From Hyphomicrobiales bacterium (GTDB taxonomy: Bacteria > Pseudomonadota > Alphaproteobacteria > Rhizobiales > Rhizobiaceae), in NCBI GenBank assembly GCA_900467685.1, contig UBQX01000033.1, positions 1-53,997 on the forward strand: DNA of 53,997 bases, given 5' to 3'. Position 1 is the first letter of the stretch; each line of letters begins with the position of its first letter. This document shows positions 50,741 through 53,997 of this stretch, in pieces. The notes below the pieces were generated by a model. The model searched no databases. It had not been told where the DNA came from and saw only the letters and a program-made list of their open reading frames with translations. Position numbers and translations under genes: made by a program.

Positions 50741-50890
50741 ACCCGTTTGGCGGTTCTGTCTCTTTCAGAGCCTAGACAGATGCCGAAGCCAGCGCATAAT
50801 GTGCCTGTGCCGAAGAGGAACGGCATCATGCGCAAAGGGAGGAGGTTTGGGTTCGATGTGAACCCGAGCGTCGAAGCGCCAGGAGGAAGG

Positions 50891-53644
50891 ATGGTAGGTC
50901 CGGCCGCAGCCAAGCACAATATTCTTGTTACGAAACTGCTTGCGCCTCAGGCGCCGAGCATGATCGTCATGCGTGACCGCTTGCATCCGCGGCTGGCGGA
51001 AGGAGCAACGAAGAAGATCACGCTTATTCAGGCGCCTGCCGGTTTCGGCAAGACGACCTCCGCCGTGATCTGGCGCGCGCTGATCGAGGAGAAGGGGGAA
51101 AAGGTCGCCTGGCTCAGCCTCGATCGGTTGGACAATAACCCCGTCCGCCTCGTCCAATATATCCTTGCGGCCTTTCGCACCGTCGCCCCCGACCTGATCG
51201 AGGATGCCAATACGCTGATCGAGGAACGTACCGGCGATGTCTCCGGCCACGCGCTCAACGAATTGCTTAATGCGCTGACGACCCACGGACGAAACGTCTA
51301 TCTGGTGCTTGACGATGTTCACCTGATTTCCGACAGCGATGCCGTCGCCGCTCTATCATTCCTGCTGGAGTTCTCGCCGCCCAACGTCCACTTTCTGATT
51401 GCCTCGCGCTTCCGCCCGAAGGTGCAACTGTCGCGTCTCGAAGTACATGGTCAGGTCGTGACGCTGAAGGCGCAGGATCTGCGTTTCGATGAACGCGAGA
51501 CCGGGCAGTTTCTCGGAGGCGTCGGCAACATGGAACTGCTAGGCGAGCAACTTCGCTCGCTGTGGCAATCGACCGAAGGCTGGGTGGCAGCGCTGCAGCT
51601 CGCGATGCTGTCCCTGCGCAACAGCACCGAGATCGACGCGCAGCTGAGCAATCTCAGCAAGATTTCCGGCAGTGTCGATGAATATCTTGCCGAAACCACG
51701 CTCGATGCACTCGCGCCGGAGCGTCGGGAGTTCCTGCTCAAGACCTCGATCCTCGATCGCCTGAGCCACGAATTATGCAACGCCGTCACCGGCCGAACGG
51801 ACAGTCAGGCGATGCTGGAGGAACTGGAGCGGGACAATCTGTTCATCCGTCCCCTGGACGAGGGCGCGCACTGGTTTTCCTATCATCACCTCTTCGCCGC
51901 GCATCTGAAGCGCCGTCTTCAGCGCTATCACCCGGAATGGCTGGAGGACCTGCATCACAAGGCGGCCGATTGGTTCGAAAACACCGGTGATATCGAATCC
52001 GCCGTCAGTCACGCGCTGGCGTGCGAGGATGTCGGTCGGGCCATCACGATCATCGAACGCAATGCCATGCTGCTTGTCGAGCGAAGCTGGATGGGGACGC
52101 TTCTGCGCCTTGTCGAGCGTGTTGAGCCGCGGGACATTGCAGGCCGTCCGCACCTTCAACTGGCGCTCGGCTGGGCCAATTGTCTGACCCACCGGCTGGA
52201 TGACGCCTACATTGCGCTCAACCGCTTTCATGCCGCAGTGGCGAGCGCAGTAACCGGGGACGATGTGGTCAGAATGCGCGCAGATGCCGAGGTTCTGCGG
52301 GCCTGCATCGATATCTATTCAGACAGGGTGGATGGCATCGAGCAAAGACTGCGCCCCATTCTCGACGCGCCGGGGCTCTATACGCCTTGGATCTTGGCCG
52401 TTGCCGCAAATGTCCTCTCCTTTGCAATGATCCATACCAACCGGTTTTCCGAAGCCGTGGCACTCCAGGCTTGGGCGAGGCCCTTCCACCAGCAGACGGT
52501 CGGCGTCTTCAGCGGGGTGTACGGGCTCTGCTTCACCGGTCTCGCAGAGCGCGAACGCGGCAACATCGAGGCTGCCGCGAAAAACTTCGAGGAAGCAATG
52601 GCGCTGGCGCGAGATCGCATCGGCAGCCGCTCCCACGCGGCCCTGCTGGCATCGGCGCTGCTCGGCCAGATCTATTTCAAGCGCGGGGAGTTCGAGCGCG
52701 CCAGCCCATTGATCGAGGAAAGCCGCAAACTGGGCGCGGAAGGCGGCGTCATCGATTTTTATATCGCCACCTATTCCTGCGCCTGCCGGCTCGCAGGGAT
52801 GCGCGGGGATTATGCCGAGGCTTTCGAGATTGTCAGGGAAGGCGAGGCAACAGCCGCCAAGCTTGCCAGCCCGCGTCTGAGCGCGGTGCTGGCCGAGGAG
52901 ACGACCCGGCTTTCGCTCGCCATCGGCGACACGTTCGGGCTGTCAGGGGCGACCATTTCAATGCTTGCGCCAGCCGAAGTCGGCAGCGGCATGGGGGCCA
53001 TCATCGACGATCTTGCCGACCGTGCGGAAGCAAGGGCTGCGGCCGGAAGGGGCGACGCCATGCATGCTTGCGAGGTGCTTGAGCCTCTCCTCGATAGGGT
53101 CCGCCATTCGGGGCGGGTTCATCAGGAACACCTTCTCATGCTCCAGTTGTCCGTAGCAAAATTTCTGGCGCAGGATTTCGACGGCGCGGAGGGCGCGCTG
53201 CTTCAAGGGCTGGACTATGCCGAGAAGCGCCATCTTGTCAGTATGTTCTATGGTGAGGGGCTTGCGATGCAAAGCCTGCTCGAACGGATTTCGAGGCAGC
53301 AGCGCAACCTCGCCCAAAAGGACGCTGTGCCACGTCATATTCATCAGTTCGTTTCACTGCTTCTTTCCCGCTGGCCGGGCAAGTTGCGTCGCAGCAGTGT
53401 CGACGCTTCGAATGCCGAGCCGACGCCGAGCCTGTCGATCAGCGATTTCAGCGATCGCGAGGTGCAGATCTTGCGATTGCTCTGTCAGGGGCGATCCAAC
53501 AAGGAAATCGCGCGGGTCCTCAATCTCGAGGTCAATACCATCAAATGGCATTTGAAGAATATCTTCGGAAGCCTCGGGGTGAACAGGCGGATGAATGCCG
53601 CTGCCGTCGCGACAAAGCTGGGAATCGTTGTCGCAGAAAGATGA
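50891..53644 (+). CDS. LAL-type (MalT-like) LuxR-family ATPase regulator
   Basis: A 917-residue regulator of the large ATP-binding LuxR class. The N-terminal STAND ATPase has Walker A QAPAGFGKTT (47-56) and Walker B YLVLDDVHLI (137-146). A long helical, TPR-like middle follows (from about 380), and a C-terminal LuxR helix-turn-helix occupies about 853-917 (FSDREVQILRLLCQGRSNKE, then IARVLNLEVNTIKWHLKNIF). Such proteins oligomerise on ATP and inducer binding and activate transcription. Divergent from the carboxylase operon, it is the likely activator, sensing the ketone or a product. ATG at 50891 sits four bases after AGGAGG; earlier in-frame starts lack conservation. An acyl-homoserine-lactone domain is absent. 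Confidence 0.93.
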   Translation: MVGPAAAKHNILVTKLLAPQAPSMIVMRDRLHPRLAEGATKKITLIQAPAGFGKTTSAVIWRALIEEKGEKVAWLSLDRLDNNPVRLVQYILAAFRTVAPDLIEDANTLIEERTGDVSGHALNELLNALTTHGRNVYLVLDDVHLISDSDAVAALSFLLEFSPPNVHFLIASRFRPKVQLSRLEVHGQVVTLKAQDLRFDERETGQFLGGVGNMELLGEQLRSLWQSTEGWVAALQLAMLSLRNSTEIDAQLSNLSKISGSVDEYLAETTLDALAPERREFLLKTSILDRLSHELCNAVTGRTDSQAMLEELERDNLFIRPLDEGAHWFSYHHLFAAHLKRRLQRYHPEWLEDLHHKAADWFENTGDIESAVSHALACEDVGRAITIIERNAMLLVERSWMGTLLRLVERVEPRDIAGRPHLQLALGWANCLTHRLDDAYIALNRFHAAVASAVTGDDVVRMRADAEVLRACIDIYSDRVDGIEQRLRPILDAPGLYTPWILAVAANVLSFAMIHTNRFSEAVALQAWARPFHQQTVGVFSGVYGLCFTGLAERERGNIEAAAKNFEEAMALARDRIGSRSHAALLASALLGQIYFKRGEFERASPLIEESRKLGAEGGVIDFYIATYSCACRLAGMRGDYAEAFEIVREGEATAAKLASPRLSAVLAEETTRLSLAIGDTFGLSGATISMLAPAEVGSGMGAIIDDLADRAEARAAAGRGDAMHACEVLEPLLDRVRHSGRVHQEHLLMLQLSVAKFLAQDFDGAEGALLQGLDYAEKRHLVSMFYGEGLAMQSLLERISRQQRNLAQKDAVPRHIHQFVSLLLSRWPGKLRRSSVDASNAEPTPSLSISDFSDREVQILRLLCQGRSNKEIARVLNLEVNTIKWHLKNIFGSLGVNRRMNAAAVATKLGIVVAER

Positions 53645-53670
53645 CTGGTCGTGAAGCTGAACGTCATACC

Positions 53671-53774
53671 TAGAGCGGTTCAACGTTTCACAGAAACGCT
53701 GAACCGCTCTATGTCCTTGTTTTTCCGCAATTCCAGATGCGAAACCGGTTTCCACTTTCGCTGGAATTGCTCTA
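53671..53774. repeat. Two-part palindromic intergenic repeat of Rhizobiaceae type
   Basis: Two hairpins lie in tandem. The first (53672-53710) has 18-base arms with one mismatch and a 3-base loop (AGAGCGGTTCAACGTTTC arm). The second has 10-base arms GCAATTCCAG and CTGGAATTGC (53727-53736, 53761-53770). The ends TAGAGC and GCTCTA are themselves inverted. Sequences of this kind are, from memory, dispersed through many Rhizobium and Agrobacterium genomes. Here it separates the LAL regulator gene from a convergent chemoreceptor gene. Confidence 0.8.
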
Positions 53775-53814
53775 GTGAACCGGCCCAACGGGGCTCATGG
53801 TAAACACGGCCTCA

Positions 53815-53846
53815 ATCCGAAAGAGGCGAGGTCGCCTCTTTCGGAT
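53815..53846 (-). terminator. Hairpin after the partial chemoreceptor gene
   Basis: ATCCGAAAGAGGCGA and its exact complement are separated by only two bases, giving a very stable hairpin 13 bases after the stop codon of the chemoreceptor on the minus strand. T residues are within the stem rather than after it. Confidence 0.7.
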
Positions 53847-53859
53847 CACATGCTGGCGA

Positions 53860-53997
53860 TTACGCCGCGCGACGGCTGCTGTAGCTTTGCTGCGCGCGAC
53901 CGACCTTGAGACGTGAGACCAACTCGGCCAGATGCGTCGCCTCGGAGGCCAGCGAGTGAGTCGCATTGGCCGTGTTGGAGACCATCGCGGCATTCTG
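53860..53997 (-). CDS. Methyl-accepting chemotaxis protein, C-terminal end
   Basis: The last 45 residues of a chemoreceptor whose gene begins outside the window. The visible part starts QNAAMVSNTANATHSLASEA, the end of the MCP signalling domain (compare [20 protein letters not shown] in the chemoreceptor at 21265-23604), followed by a basic tail SRRAA. Unlike the other receptor it has no xWxxF CheR-docking pentapeptide. Ligand domain not visible. Confidence 0.88.
   Translation of the reverse strand, partial: QNAAMVSNTANATHSLASEATHLAELVSRLKVGRAQQSYSSRRAA

Larger units (their letters stand above)
50386..50890. promoter_or_regulatory. Divergent control region, carboxylase operon and LuxR-type regulator
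   Basis: About 505 bases with no full gene. On the minus strand it holds a short leader frame with a strong ribosome site (50563-50598). Between that and the regulator is a cluster of GTGGTG elements (50663-50740), the likely activator region. I cannot name a convincing sigma-70 or sigma-54 promoter with confidence. Confidence 0.6.

Noticed and set aside
50891-53644. Quorum-sensing LuxR regulator
   Set aside because: There is no autoinducer-binding domain; the N-terminus is a STAND ATPase as in MalT.
1-53997. CRISPR arrays, tRNA or rRNA genes, phage or toxin-antitoxin modules
   Set aside because: Read for on both strands; no regularly spaced repeats, cloverleaf-like genes, or phage or toxin-type proteins were recognised.

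Overview
The window looks like chromosomal or megaplasmid DNA of an alphaproteobacterium of the Rhizobiales, probably Rhizobiaceae. The basis is GC-rich coding sequence, rhizobial-type promoters (CTTGAC boxes), a two-part palindromic repeat of a kind I recognise from Rhizobiaceae (53671-53774), and chemoreceptors with Rhizobium-like tails. It holds about 40 genes, nearly all for uptake and breakdown of small organic compounds. I see no rRNA, tRNA, CRISPR array, prophage or intact insertion sequence.

Region A (1-11718) is an N-demethylation and amine catabolism locus. A minus-strand operon encodes an aldehyde dehydrogenase, a dimethylglycine/sarcosine dehydrogenase-like flavoprotein, a Tm-1-like (UPF0261) protein, a trimethylamine dehydrogenase-like flavoprotein, a free GcvT-type protein and the start of etfB. 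Divergently it has an IclR regulator, a HAD hydrolase and a class III aminotransferase. Together they could strip N-methyl groups from a betaine-like compound, pass electrons to ETF, and transaminate and oxidise the remaining amine. Region B (11792-19235) is the homogentisate pathway (hmgA, fumarylacetoacetase, maleylacetoacetate isomerase) with an FAD hydroxylase, a DUF2783 protein, an odd metallo-beta-lactamase-fold protein, and MarR and IclR regulators. Region C (19300-23702) has an APC permease and a dCache chemoreceptor. Shared promoter motifs tie regions A, B and C together. Region D (23750-29121) is a complete branched-chain-amino-acid-type ABC importer with a divergent TetR regulator. 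A decayed IS30-family transposase fragment lies at 29194-29352.

Region E (29501-38927) pairs a TetR/SDR/CoA-ligase/enoyl-CoA-hydratase operon with a divergent operon for a biotin-dependent acyl-CoA carboxylase, a DinB/MDMPI-fold protein and a beta-keto acid cleavage enzyme. A near-perfect TetR-type operator sits between them.

Region F (39025-53644) is the most striking. One tightly coupled minus-strand operon of about 11 kb encodes four core subunits of an acetone/acetophenone-carboxylase-type enzyme in the same order as apc1-4, a fifth protein in the apc5 position, a His-rich CobW/COG0523 GTPase, an SCP-x-type thiolase and a CoA ligase. A divergent 917-residue LuxR-family ATPase regulator probably controls it. 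The implied route is ketone + bicarbonate + ATP to a beta-keto acid, then the CoA thioester, then thiolytic cleavage. The natural ketone cannot be read from the sequence. The window ends in the 3' end of another chemoreceptor gene.
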